From assembly GCA_027923505.1 (NCBI GenBank), contig BROI01000018.1, positions 372,001 through 436,000 on the forward strand: a DNA stretch of 64,000 nucleotides, written 5' to 3'. Each line of letters starts with the position of its first letter. Within the stretch, counting starts at the first letter, position 1. Origin of the DNA: Mayamaea pseudoterrestris. Taxonomy: Eukaryota > Bacillariophyta > Bacillariophyceae > Sellaphorales > Sellaphoraceae. Both the position numbers and the translations under genes were made by a program. This document shows, in pieces, positions 14,301 through 25,656 of this stretch. Under the pieces are notes generated by a model. It was not told the origin of the DNA. It ran no database searches and saw nothing but the letters and a program-made list of their open reading frames with translations.

Positions 14301-16161
14301 TCCAAATTGGAACATTTCAACCTTTGACTTTGTCAAACAACCTATCCTGATTGCCATGGCATGCTCAGAATCATGCTTGCAAGGTTGGATCATCACGTAA
14401 ATCCCAACTGAAACTTTGCTGTGTTTGGCCCATTGAACACCCTACTTGTTTCAGTCTCAGTCACACCACAGCCACTGCCAGAATTGCTGCTGTATTCACA
14501 ATTCCAAGCCTTGGACCTTGTCAAGCACCTTCTGCGGATTGCAGTAGCAGGTTCAGATTCTTGGTGGCCAGGTTGCATCACTTTATAAATCCCATCTGAA
14601 ACTTTGATGTGGTGGAACCACTTGGAGGAACTTACTTGCTATATTCACGCATAACCACTGGCTGACTGGCTTCCTAATTGGAACATCTCAACCTTTGACA
14701 TTGTCAAACAACCTATTCTGATTGCCATGGCATGCTCAGAAGCATGCTTGCTAGGTTGGATCATCACATAAATCCCAACTGAAACTTTGCTGTGTTTGGC
14801 CCATGGAACACCCTACTTGTTTCAGTCTCAGTCACACCACAGCCACTGCCAGAATTGCTGCTGTTTTCAAAGTTCCAAGCTTTGGACCTCGTCAAGCACC
14901 TTCTGTGGATTGCAGTAGCAGGTTCAGATTCTTGGTGGCCAGGTTGCATCACTATACAAATCCCATCTGAAACTTTGTTGTGGTGGAACCACTAGGAGGA
15001 ACCTACTTGCTATATTCACGCATAACCACTGGCTGACTGGCTTCCAAATTGGAAAATCTCAACCTTTGACTTTGTCAAACATCTATCCTGATTGCCACGG
15101 CATGCTCAGAATCATGCTTGCTAGGTTGGATCATCACATAAGTCCCAACTGAAACTTTGCTGTGTTTGGCACATGGGACACCCTACTTGTTTCAGTCTCA
15201 GTCACACCACAGCCACTGCCAGAATTGTTGCTGTTTTCAAAGTTCCAAGCCTTGGACCTTGTCAAGCACTTCTGCAGATTGCTGTAGCAGGTTCAGATTC
15301 TTGCTGGCCAGGTTGCATCACTTTACAAATCCCATCTGAAACTTTGATGTGGTGGAACCACTAGGAGGAACCTACTTGCTATATTCACGCATAATCACTG
15401 GATGACTGGCTTCCAAATTGGAACATCTCAACCTTTGACATTGTCAATCATTCTATCCTGATTGCCAAGGCATGCTCAGAATCATGCTTGCTAGGTTGGA
15501 TCATCACATAAATCCCAACTGAAACTTTGCTGTGTTTGGCCCATGGAACACCCTACTTGTTTCAGTCTCAGTCAAACCACATCCTCTGCCAGAATTGCTG
15601 CTGTTTTCAAAGTTCAAAGCCATGGACCTTGTCAAGCACCCTCTGCGGATTGCAGTAGCAGGTTCAGATTCTTGCTGGCCAGGTTGCATCACTATACAAA
15701 TCCCATCTGAAACTTTGATGTGGGGGAATGACTTGTAGGGACCTACTTGCTATATTGACACATAACCACTGGCTGACTGGCTTCCAAATTGAAACATGTC
15801 AACCTTTGACTTTGTCAATCATTTTATTCTGATTGCCAAGGCATGCTCAGAATCATGCTTGCTAGGTTGGATCATCACATAAATCCCAATTGTAACTTTG
15901 CTGTGTTTGGCACATGGAACACTCTACTTGTTTCAGTCTCAGTCACACCACAGCCACTGCCAGAATTGCTGCTGTTTTCAAAGTTCCAAGCCTTGGACCT
16001 CGTAAAGCACCTTCTGCGGATTGCAGTAGCAGGTGCAGATTCTTGGTGGCCAGGTTGCATCACTATACAAATCCCATCGGAACTTTGATGTGGTGGAACC
16101 ACTTGGAGGAACCTACTTGCTATATTCACGCATAACCACTGGCTGACTGGCTTCCAAATTG
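11384..16161. repeat. Higher-order satellite block, copy 2 (4778 bp, 13 monomers)
   Basis: Direct tandem copy of 6606-11383, of the same length. Reading frames in the two copies translate identically almost throughout. The only differences I saw are three substitutions within the first ~90 bp (counterparts of about 6675, 6682 and 6691), where copy 2 carries the bases found in the older monomer near 6302. After 16161 the sequence continues as an ordinary monomer for about 30 bp. The block is either a very recent unequal exchange or an assembly duplication. Confidence 0.93.
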
Positions 16162-16190
16162 GAACAACTCAACCTTTGACTTTGTCAAAC

Positions 16191-16880
16191 ATGCCAAAAT
16201 CAGTTTTTAGTCTGTGCTACATGATGGCAGGCCTGGCTGGTGTCTCATTAGACTGCAATGTGACTGTTGAGAACTTCTCACCAGTCTCAGCCCGCAGATG
16301 CTGTGACATTCAATTGCCCCTATGACATGCCCTGTATAAACCCAAATCACACCAGAGCGGTGCCTACATCATGATTCAGTCTGCGCTACATGATGGCATG
16401 CCTGGCTGGTGTCTTAGTAGACTGCAATGTGACTGGTGAGAACTTCTCATCAGTCTCAGCCCGCAGATGCTTTTGACATTCAATTGCCCCTATGACATGC
16501 CCTGTATAAACCCAAATCACACTAGAGCGGTGCTAACATCATTATTCAGTCTGCGCTACAAGATGGCATGCCTGGCTGGTCTCTATGTGATTGGTGACAA
16601 GTTGTCCCCAGTCTCAGCCCGCAGATGCTGTGAAATTCAATTGCCCCTATAACATGCCCTGTATACACCCAAACCACACCAGAATGGTGCCAACTTCATT
16701 ATTCAGTCTGCGCTACAAGATGGCATGCCTGGCTGGTGTCTCAGTAGACTGCAATGTGATTGGTGACAAGTTGTCACCAGTCTCGGCCCGCAGATGCCGT
16801 GACATTCAATTGCCCCTATAACATGCATGTACACCCAAGTCAAACCAGAATGGTGTCAACATCATTATTCTGTCTGCGCT
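16191..16880. repeat. Second tandem family, ~160-170-bp unit, about 4 copies
   Basis: Recurring words such as ATGGCATGCCTGGCTGG (near 16223, 16392, 16562 and 16721) define spacings of 169, 170 and 159 bp. The unit also carries a CAGTCTCAGCCCGCAGATGC word and a CAATTGCCCCTATGACATGC word. The copies diverge by scattered substitutions and small indels. There is no obvious kinship to the 371-bp monomer and no credible coding sequence. Confidence 0.9.
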
Positions 16881-18171
16881 ACCTGTCCAGGGTATGCCAT
16901 TGCCAGGTGCAAAGTCTCAAATGGTGCCAAAAGGACTGCCTGGAGGCTGACACCATGGGTACGGCCTACACTGTGGGTATGGCCAACACCATAAGTTTAA
17001 GATACTTACTTGTCAGATGTCCCATGCCCTGGCCACCTAAAAACCCAATAAATCAAGTAAAACCTTTCCAGGGTGTGCCATTGACAGGTGCAAAGTCTCA
17101 AATGGTGCAACAAGTACCGCCTGGAAGCTGAGGCTGACACCATGGGTACGGCCTCCACTGTGGGTATGGCCAACACCACAAGTTGTAGATTCTTACCTTT
17201 CAAATGCCCCATGCCCTGGCCACCCAACAACCCAATGTGTCAGGCAAAACCTGACCAGGGTGTGCCATTGCCAGGTGCAACGTCTCAATTGGTGCAAAAA
17301 GGACCACCTGGAGGCTGACACCATGGGTACAGCCTACACTGTGGGTATGGGCAACACCATAAGTTTAAGATACTTACTTGTCAGATGCCCCATGCCCTGG
17401 CCACCTAACAGCAAGTACCGCCTGGAAGCCTACACCATGGAATGGTCTGCAGGATGGGTGTGGCCAACACCGCAAGTTATGGAATCATACCACTAGGATG
17501 CCCCATGCCCTGGCCACTCAACGACCCAATGAGTCAGGCAAAACATGTCCAGGGTGTGCCATTGACATGAGCATGGTCTCAAACGGTGCAAAAAGGACTG
17601 CCTGGAAGCCTACACCATGGAATAGTCTGCAGGATGGGTGTGGCCAACACCGCAAGTTATGGAATCATACCACTAGGATGCCCCAAGCCCTGGCCACTCA
17701 ACGACCCAATGAGTCAGGCAAAATCAGTCCAGGGTGAGCCATTGACATGAGCATGGCCTCAAATGGTGCGAAATGGACTGCCTGGAAGCCTACACCATGG
17801 AATGGTCTGCAGGATGGGTGTGGCCAACACCCCAAGTTATGGATTCTTACCTGTCAGTCAGATGCCCCATGCCCCGGCCACTCAATGACCCAATGAGTCA
17901 GGCAAAACATCTCCAGGGTGTGCCATTGACATGAGCATGGTCTCAAATGGTGCAAAAAGGACTGCCTGGAAGCCTACACCATGGAATGGTCTGCAGGATG
18001 GGTGTGGCAATCACCCCAAGTTATGGATTCTTACCTGTCAGTCAGATGCCCCATGCTCTGGCCACTCAATGACCCAATGAGTCAGGCAAAACATCTCCAG
18101 GGTGTGCCATTGACATGAGCATGGTCTCAAATGGTGCAAAAAGGACTGCCTGGAAGCCTACACCATGGAAA
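16881..18171. repeat. Third tandem family, ~180-187-bp unit, about 9 copies
   Basis: The word GGACTGCCTGGAAGCCTACA and its variants recur near 16933, 17114, 17301, 17414, 17595, 17775, 17959 and 18143, giving spacings mostly of 180-187 bp with one shortened copy of about 113 bp. The last copies (from about 17700) are nearly identical and the first ones more diverged. The array stops abruptly at about 18171, leaving about 275 bp of plain sequence before the first gene's 3' end. Confidence 0.9.
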
Positions 18172-18446
18172 AGCTACATTCATATTTATGGCTTTCGTGC
18201 ATCCTTAGAAATGATACAAATCTGAACTCAAGCATTAAATTTGTAGAACATGGAGTGATCCAAGACATAGGTCTGTACAACCATTATCACATTTAAGGAG
18301 CTGCTGGACATCGATGCTGCATGGTCTCAAAGCAAAGGTTCATCACTCATTTAAACGCTAGGTGGCGACAAACAGTAATCTAATCTATATGTACAAATTT
18401 TTAAAAGTTCGGCATCCAGCCCCATCACTCCCCAGCCAGTGACCAA

Positions 18447-20019
18447 TCAAAGTAGCTCCTTGCCTTCAATGTCATTCATCTTGCCACCGTCGCCGTCATT
18501 CATCGCTGTCAAAATGCAGCCGCCCAAAATTAGCAAGCCACCAGCCATGCCAATTGGCGGCATTAGCTCGCCCATGGTAACAAACGCAAAGGCTGATCCC
18601 CAGAGCGAAACGCTTGTCATGAGTACGGTCAGTTCCGACGCGGAAACAATTCTCAGCGCCACAGTCTCCAAGTACAAGGCAAAGGCTGTCGAAACAAGTC
18701 CAGTCCAAAGTAGCGCCTTGACAATGAATGGATCCGTCAACCACTGCATTAAGACGGATATGTCCGGCAAGTCACCCGCGAATCCGCAAAAGGCAGTCGC
18801 TCCAATGCCGAGCGCCACTAGTTGTGCCGCTGTAATGGGACCCGATTGGTTTGGATATTGATGCGATGCTCGTTCCAATCTCCAGTAGCCAATGCCAAAG
18901 AAAATGGCTTGGCAGAGACACAGCAAGTCGCCTTGCGAAACGGCAAACAAGGATGATGGTTCCAAAATATTACTAGCGACTGAATTTGCCGAAGCAAGGA
19001 GTGCAGGCCCGAACTGAAGGAGTGCAACGCCAGCCAAGGCCGTGCCGACGGACACAAAGCCCTTGCCGCCGAGTCGCTTGCCATTGAACAAGACATCGAG
19101 TAGTGGAACAACAATGACGGCAATGGAATTGAAGAATGCGCTCTGCGTGAAAGGTGATTTAATGAGTAAATGAATGAATGGAGCAATTGTATTAAGCATC
19201 AACATAGAGCATGCACGTTCCATCCGCCAAAATGCTTCAAACCTCACAAACAAGTAGACAATTCTATATTCGCACACTCCATTCACATACCTTGCTTGCC
19301 GCCACGTAGTGCAACCCATACGATTGGCAAAGGTAGCCTATCAAGTACCAAGCGCCAACTTCAGCTCCGAGCCACGCGGCTGGAATCCACTCGTTTCTGA
19401 TTGCCATGGCGCTTGCCTTTTCATCGTTACTCAGCGCTGTCGTTGACTGCTGCTGCAATAAACTATCGTTTCGTCTTTGTTGGGACTGATGCTGCCACGC
19501 CACAGTGGTGGTAATGGCCACTGCCGCCAAGACGAATCGCAGCGCCATGGAAACACTCGTCGGTACCACTTGGTCCAGCATTTTCACCGTGGCAAAGTTG
19601 GTGCCAAATATCGCGGCTGCCGCGAGAACGATCAGTCGACCCTGCCACTGCGATAGTGGTGCAGTGGTCGTGGCGTCGTCTGCAGTAGCGATTGTTGTCA
19701 AACTTGGCGCTGTCATGAGCGACTGGAGTTGCAGTGGCATGCCTGTTGCCGCCGGAATGGACTGCTGCTCGTGTTGGTAGTCATTGGAGGAATGGAGTGG
19801 AGCCTCGTGCGCATCGCGGTTCGCACCGCAGGTTGAATTCTGGTGCTGCAGCGACTTGAGAAGGTCGTTCTGCGACATCTCCAGATCCATGAGGGACGGC
19901 GGAGTCGTTGCCACGCTAAGTTGCGAATTCAACCAAAAGGACGGCCCTCGTCTGGTCGGAGCTGACACCACAAAGGCAGTCGAGGATGAAAACCAAAGTA
20001 AGACTACTAGGCGTTTCAT
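18447..20019 (-). CDS. EamA/DMT-family transporter, probably plastid-targeted
   Basis: A drug/metabolite-transporter superfamily (EamA) permease in two exons, 20019-19291 and 19142-18447, with a 148-bp intron bounded by GTATGT and CAG. The join restores the family's conserved stretch between the halves, reading YVAASK then SAFFNSIAV. The product is 474 residues from the ATG at 20019; an in-frame ATG at 20121 would add 34. I prefer 20019 because it starts a hydrophobic signal followed by STAFVVSAP, resembling the 'ASAFAP' motif of diatom plastid preproteins, with a Ser/Thr/Gln-rich stretch after it. About ten hydrophobic segments follow in two EamA repeats. The substrate cannot be told; triose-phosphate or nucleotide-sugar type carriers are relatives. 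Family is sure, location is inferred. Confidence 0.85.
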
Positions 20020-20449
20020 GTTTCGATATTGTGAGGAGGTGCGAATGAGGCGTTTGTCACGGAACGTCAAAGCTTGCCTGATAGACGACGCAGCACAATC
20101 CTGCAGCAACAGACGCTCCACCTCTTGTCAATCACCGACACGAAACACTCAGCAGCAAGCAGCAAGTGAAGCTTCTTCTGTCTTGTATGGCTTCACAATC
20201 CGTTGCGCCAGAGCCCACTGACAACTTCTTTCGTCGCGTGACGTGTGCGCGTGTTCGTTTGGCCAAACCAACTTTGTCGTGGCCCGCGCAGACGCGTCGA
20301 ATTGAAACAGCAGGCAATAATAGAAATGACTAATTGAACATTTTTGTTAGTGAAAACGATTAAAAATGACTCATCATGTCGGATTGGTTCTTGAAGCCGT
20401 CGCCGCGCTTGGATCGCTGGCAGCCAAGTTCGCCATGAGGATTCATTTG

Positions 20450-20775
20450 CTGCTGCAATCGGCATCCATTGACTACAGTGTCTAGCTGTCCACAAAGGCA
20501 GGCGAAAAGGATCACGTCACATCCGGTGACCAAGAAGATGATCGTGATGATACTTGGCATGCCAAAATCGTCGCATGGAAGCGGACTTTCACATGAGACA
20601 AAGTGCGACAATCAATCAACCCAGTAATAGACGGCCCAAAGCTTATGGCGATCCGATTTGTTTTCTTTATGATTCAAACAGTGCAGCGGTGGGCGAGTTT
20701 ATGGCTGCCCTTGAAGAGTTCCCCTGTGGACGGGCGCAAGTCCCACGCACGATTCTAGCCATGCGCCATGCTTAA
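20450..20775 (-). pseudogene. Silicon-transporter pseudogene fragment
   Basis: This minus-strand stretch aligns by eye to bases ~26690-26990 of the intact silicon transporter SIT-2. It still reads the conserved segment around ESPLP, PSIITIIFLVTG and LCGQLDTVVNGC, and upstream of that matches the DNA coding the loop before the first GRQ. The GRQ region itself is scrambled by indels, the reading frame is not continuous, and both the N-terminal exon and the C-terminal two thirds are missing. It lacks introns where SIT-1 has its third, as in SIT-2. It sits just downstream of SIT-1 in the same orientation, so it is probably the remnant of a third tandem transporter gene. It also carries CGQL as SIT-2 does, rather than the IGQL of SIT-1. 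Confidence 0.82.
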
Positions 20776-21200
20776 ATGGCTTTCGGCAGTTCGAAAACGC
20801 TCATTGCGCACGCCAATGATCGTCAGGATATGGCTACAAAAGCCTTATGATTTAGCTGTACTTTTCTTTGTTCCTTGCCGGTGCGCTTTTTATTGAAGCC
20901 GTCGACAGTCGACCTACTACTTAGCCAAAGGTGTTGAACGGCCGAGGCAGATTGCGCAAGAAGCTCGAGCGCTGATTCCTGTTTGTCCGTTGCAGTGACA
21001 GTAACAAAACACAGCTGGATTTCGAGAGTATTATGCTCTCTGTCAAGTCTACGCGCGGCATGCCGACCACGACGACAGCGACCGAAAGTCGGTGAGCCAT
21101 CCGACTTTTTCTCGGAGAGCAACATTGCCTATGGCATAAACATTCAATAAAATTGTGCTTTATAATTTGCTATTCACTAAATTTGAGACGTTCGCGCCAC
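20776..21200. other. Intergenic, no gene recognised
   Basis: A 100-codon minus-strand frame (20823-21125) has no recognisable domain or splice context. The stretch probably holds the 3' flank of SIT-1 and worn-down remains of the lost third transporter copy, though I could align nothing beyond 20775. Confidence 0.5.
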
Positions 21201-23088
21201 TTAATGGTCCGACTTGTCTTCGTCTTCGGTGTGCTCAACCTGCCCTGCATCCATCTTGCGAATCGACGCAATGTACTCCATGACGGCCGGATCCTTGCGC
21301 AAGAGCTTCTTCAGAGACTCTGGAGCATTTTCAATGGAAGTTGGGAGCTTACGCGGGTGTCCTGGACCCAGACCAAGTTGCTCCTCGTCATCCGCATAGT
21401 TTTTGGCGGCACGCTCCTCCGCGGTGCCAATGTAGGCCTCGTCACGCTGAAAATGGGCAATCTTGGCATGAATCTCGGCAAGAACCCAGGCACCAGCGCA
21501 AAGTCCGGTACTTTCCAAAAACAAGCAGATGCGGAGGAAGATGTACGTCATGGGGTTGGACAAAAACGCAATGGGAAAGATCGAAGCCACAAGCTGCCAA
21601 GCAATGGAGCCGACAATGGTTGTGATAAGCGCTCCCAAAAGACCAGTGTTAAAGAGGTTTTGCATTGTGTCGCTGACTCCAAAGAGGTTGTTGCCTTCGC
21701 CTGGAACAATGGAAAGGGACGTGATACGAGCCACCACGAACATGATTGTGACCACGCAGATCTGCCTTCCAACCATAAACGCAGGTAGATTGCGTCCTTC
21801 TCCACGGAACAAAATGTCGCAGACCTTCTTTGCAATGTACGACTCGCCTCGCTGCTCCTTGGTAACTTTGATGACGGCAAAGAAAGCAATCTGCATGCCT
21901 TCCAACAAGCCGACGAAGCTCATGAGGACAAGAAAGACAATAACAGAGACTGCGCTGGGGCAACCTTCCCACATGGTAGTCTTCCCTTGGACGATAGCGG
22001 CAATTGTGACCGCAAAGGCAAAGCAGAGGAGGGCGACCGAAAAGAGGCAGCGGAACCAAAAGAAAACGGCTTGGACTGGTGTACGTGGATCCTCCTTCGA
22101 TTCGACCGGCTTGCCAGCGAGCCAAGCGACCAGCATCTGGATGAGGTAAGACGCGTGCAGAACACCAGAGAACTCAATGGCCATGGCGACGTATAGGGTG
22201 AAGAGGGCAAAATAGTTGGAGACATAGTCGAGCATGCAGTGGCATCCGTTAACCTGAGAGTTGAGCTGACCAATGACGCAGGTGAACAGCACCATGGCAA
22301 GGCCGGTAACCAAGAAAATGTTGGTAAGAATGCTTGGCAGGCCCCATAGCTCGGCTCCAGGAAGAGGGCTTCCGCATTGATTGACAACAAACACAGTTAA
22401 AACAACCCTGTAGAAAGTAGCAAGAGTTAAGTAAGCGAGTATTGATAATGGGAATGGCGCGGCCAGCGACGACGGTAGTCAGCAACGAATGGGGTGCGCT
22501 CCGTGGAAACACTCACATGAACTGCCTTCCTAACAGGTATCTGTCCAAGTTGTCGCCGCTATTCGTGATGCCGGTAATGGTAAAGGCAGTAGGGTGACTG
22601 TCCTTATACAATTGACGCTTTACAGAAACAAGTCCCACGATAGCAGCCTTGTCGAAACAATTGACAATGGGGTGAGATTGCGCGTTAAAAAAGCCTCGAC
22701 ATAGAGTAACAGATGAAACTTTTTATTTTTACATACCTGGCCACCTTCAATCATAGTAAGCCAGATGATTGCTAGCCAGATGACAACAAAAGCGACCGCT
22801 GAGAATGGCGAAGGAACGGTGTGAGCAAGCGAACAAATGGTCGTCATTGGACTGCAAAATGACGGCGTCGTCGTCGACTATAACCGCCGCGCCGGGATCA
22901 CGTTGCCTTTTGACCAGTCATTACGTTAAAATCTGCATCATAGTCGACTTACCTGGATGGCTCTCGCTCGAAATCTTGGTCTGCTGCGTAAAGATCAAAC
23001 CCATGACCATTGCAAGCGAAAAAATCACAAGCCCCATGGAAATGGCTTCCTTGACACGATCAAAGACTGAACGAGTATGGACCGCCAT
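21201..23088 (-). CDS. SIT: Silicon transporter SIT-1
   Basis: Sodium-coupled silicic acid transporter of the diatom SIT family, acting at the plasma membrane or silica deposition vesicle to import silicon for the frustule. Four exons, 23088-22953, 22798-22737, 22647-22517 and 22407-21201, join in frame to 511 residues; introns are 154, 89 and 109 bp with GT-AG ends. The family's paired motifs are present: EGGQ at about 63-66 then GRQ at the end of exon 3, and EGMQ then GRQ in the second half. CMLD follows the NGCH stretch. About ten membrane segments are visible, and the tail is charged (KMDAGQVEHTEDED). The N-terminus MAVHTRSVFDRVKEA matches SIT-2. It lies 2.6 kb downstream of SIT-2 in tandem. 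Family assignment rests on remembered SIT motifs. Confidence 0.93.
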
Positions 23089-25656
23089 GATATTTTGTAA
23101 ATGAATGAGTTTGGAAAGTAAGCAAGCAAAAGTAAACAGTTCGATGCTTGTCGGACGGTGAAATTGTGATGCTCAAAAGTTGGAGGAAAGTGAAGAATTT
23201 GGTTCGCCGATCAGTAATGCGACATCCGACCAAAGCAGTTGGTAGGAAGTTAGCTCGAACCAACTCGCATTAGGCCCGCATCAATTTAGCTGGTTATATG
23301 AACGTTGCAAAGTGCTGTGCTTGTGCACTCTTATTCAGTGCAGTGCTCGTCATTTATTGAATGCATTTGTTTGCAGTACATTGACTGTTATCCATCGGTA
23401 ACGCCGAGCAGTTGGTCGCTCGCCAATTCTTGAAATGCCATAGCGCGAGCGGGGCCGGTCTTGCCAAACGGATCTTGTGACTGGAGTAAAAAATGTCAAC
23501 TGTGACACGGTGCGCTGTGGGGTCTCGGACAGGCAAGCATTGCAGCACTTCCAAGCTTGCAACATGCTCGTGTGCTAATCGCTTGACTGTGCAATGCGTT
23601 CTGAAATTGTCCATTGTTAAATGCAACGCTGATGAAAGCGCGCTGCTGGTGTCGAGGGATGATGCTCTGAGCACGCACACGGCTAGCTGCTGGCTGCTGG
23701 CTGGATCAATTCATGTTAGCCGAAAAGGTTTTCGCTAAGCGATGCTCATCCCGATTACTTGGCTGCCAAGACCCATTAAAGGAAACGCATAACTACTTGA
23801 TGGCTGCGTGGAGAGTTGTCCGTGATTCGCGGCTCTCGAAGTACGAAACATCTCGTTTCGTCGCTCGACGGACGATGGACCATGGCGACTGGCGACTGGC
23901 ACGCCTAGCACGATCAGAAGATTGGATGCAGCGGCTGTATTGCCCATAATACTTCAAGTATAAATGTACGGTAGTGGCACAGTTCAGCCTATATGGGCAA
24001 GCTCCTTACCTTAAAGCGGCTGCACTGCGTGGACTCGAAATTGTTCGGTTGACGATTGTCAGCCAAAAATACATCATAATTGTCGACTCTGTCTGATGCT
24101 TTTCCATTGTCATAATGAAGACTTTGAACTGAGCAAAATACTTGAGGTATTGGCGGATGCGCTACGATGCTTAAGAACTACTTTCAAGCCAAGCATTTCA
24201 CCGGAAGCATGATGGCCGCTTTTTCAGCGCAGCTGACGACTTGTTTCCCATTGCTGCTCTACTCATTGGCCGAACGCTTATACGACGAGTCGCGTCTGCA
24301 CACTGCCAAGCATTTCACCGGAAGCATGATGGCCGCTTTGCGTTTGCGGTGCCCGTGCAAACCGTTTTCGAAATGGTGCCTGTGCAAGTACGAGGGCGTG
24401 TAGTGACTGGAATGAACTGCTGCTTCTCGAAGGATTGCCGGATGGCGACAATGCAACCATTTAGCTTTGTAGAACAAGGCTGTCATGATCTGCAAAGTTG
24501 TCGCTAGTACAAATGGCTCGGTCGCATCACACACCGACCTGAGCGGGAGTCATTACACATCGCATGTCTGGGAAAGGGTGGTATTACCGAGAGAAACGGA
24601 TTATCTTGCTTGGCATTATATGTTTCGATAGCTACGGTCCTTTCGCTGTTACAAGCAACAATCGCAAGGATTATACGCTAACCGCGCACTCACGGTGGCA
24701 GATCCAGTACAAAATTGTTCAAAATGATAAAGGTAAAAGCGCGCGCTCACGGCAACCGAAACGTTCGAGCACGTTTGGCTTTGTCACTCTCTACAACCAA
24801 TGCAAGGTGTTTTATATAATATTAACCAGAGTTCCATGGAGACGATTTTTTGAGATGCTGGAAAGCTATGGCACTTCACGAAAGCCAGCCTCGGTTCAGA
24901 AATACAAGCAAATTTGGCCAACGCATTCATCAAACACTCGGCAACGTCCTCCAAACGTGTCAGATACAGGAATGTCCACTTGAGCAAGAGGGGCCTTTGG
25001 ACGCCAATCGTAGATGAAGGCACATGTGCAATTCGCGCTACAATCAGGAAATCTCATCTTTGGACGATCAATGCTTTCTGGTCTGTCTTTTTTGTTGATT
25101 GGAACGAATAACGGAGACGCGAAACGAGAGGCATTCACTAGTAACACTGAATGCGCTGCCATGCCAAAGAGCCGTCTTGTACGAAGCTTGAGCAGCGGAC
25201 TATGCGCCTCATGCGTACAATCAAAAGTGTCGCACATTCGGTCGAATGGGCACACGACCTGAGAATATGCCCACCTGCTCTTCAAGATGCTTCGATCCAC
25301 TGCGACGCGGCTTCCACTCGTCGCCCGACGAACATTCGCCAATCATTTGCTGATTCTTCAGTTTTAGAACAGGTAGCCGCGCGCGAAGAAGTGATGACGG
25401 GATGCCTACTGACGCGGCTCTCAATGCGGTACGCTCTGCACTCATGGCGCATGTATCGGCTGGCGAAAGAATAGGCGCTTGCGATACTTGGGCGCACACA
25501 GCTTAAACTCTATGCTACATACGCAGTTGTATCAGTTTATGGTAAATTTTGACTATATTTCTCGTCTTATTAAATTACTTTATCACGCATTTATGCAGGA
25601 CAACACATTGCCAGTCACTCGCACGTTTTCTTCACAACGATATAAACTCCATGCAT
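23089..25656. other. 2.6-kb spacer between the two silicon transporters
   Basis: This is the longest gene-free stretch to the right of the satellites. Frames of 139 codons (+, 24564-24983) and 148 codons (-, 24896-25342) show no family features and no paralogue. It contains the upstream region of SIT-1, the 3' flank of SIT-2 and a 35-bp direct repeat. I see no transposon ends or RNA gene. Confidence 0.55.
24188..24339. repeat. 35-bp direct repeat, two copies 117 bp apart
   Basis: The word GCCAAGCATTTCACCGGAAG and the 15 bases after it (24188-24222) recur without a mismatch at 24305-24339. The intervening 82 bp is unique. This looks like a short local duplication in the SIT intergenic spacer. 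A regulatory role is possible but nothing in the sequence shows one. Confidence 0.9.

Larger units (their letters stand above)
1..16190. repeat. 371-bp satellite array, about 44 monomers
   Basis: Head-to-tail copies of one monomer, most exactly 371 bp apart, run from the left edge (the array continues outside the window) to an abrupt end at about 16190, where a monomer stops partway. Anchoring on the shared CCAACTGAAA word gives about 18 monomers before the 4778-bp duplication and 13 in each of its copies. Odd-length members occur: one near 1482 is 14 bp short, one near 2210 is 10 bp short, one at 5627-5926 has lost 71 bp, and one at 3684-4142 is 88 bp long through a partial internal duplication. 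Reading frames of 60-90 codons recur on both strands in every monomer, but 371 is not a multiple of three, they match no protein I know, and they simply follow the monomer. The base composition is not strikingly AT-rich. Confidence 0.97.

Noticed and set aside
1-16190. Dozens of 60-112-codon frames on both strands
   Set aside because: They recur with every satellite monomer, overlap on opposite strands, do not join across monomers (371 is not divisible by three) and match no family. They follow the repeat and are not genes.
1-16190. Satellite as the diatom centromere
   Set aside because: Known diatom centromeres I am aware of are marked by low GC rather than a satellite of this composition. 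The sequence alone gives no evidence for centromere function, so I left the role open.
18439-18861. Plus-strand frame of 140 codons
   Set aside because: Antisense to the second exon of the EamA transporter, which has clear membrane segments and a supported splice join.
20823-21125. Minus-strand frame of 100 codons
   Set aside because: No resemblance to the SIT genes or any family, and no splice context.
24564-25342. Frames of 139 (+) and 148 (-) codons between the SIT genes
   Set aside because: They overlap each other on opposite strands, show no domain, and have no paralogue in the window. They are probably chance frames.
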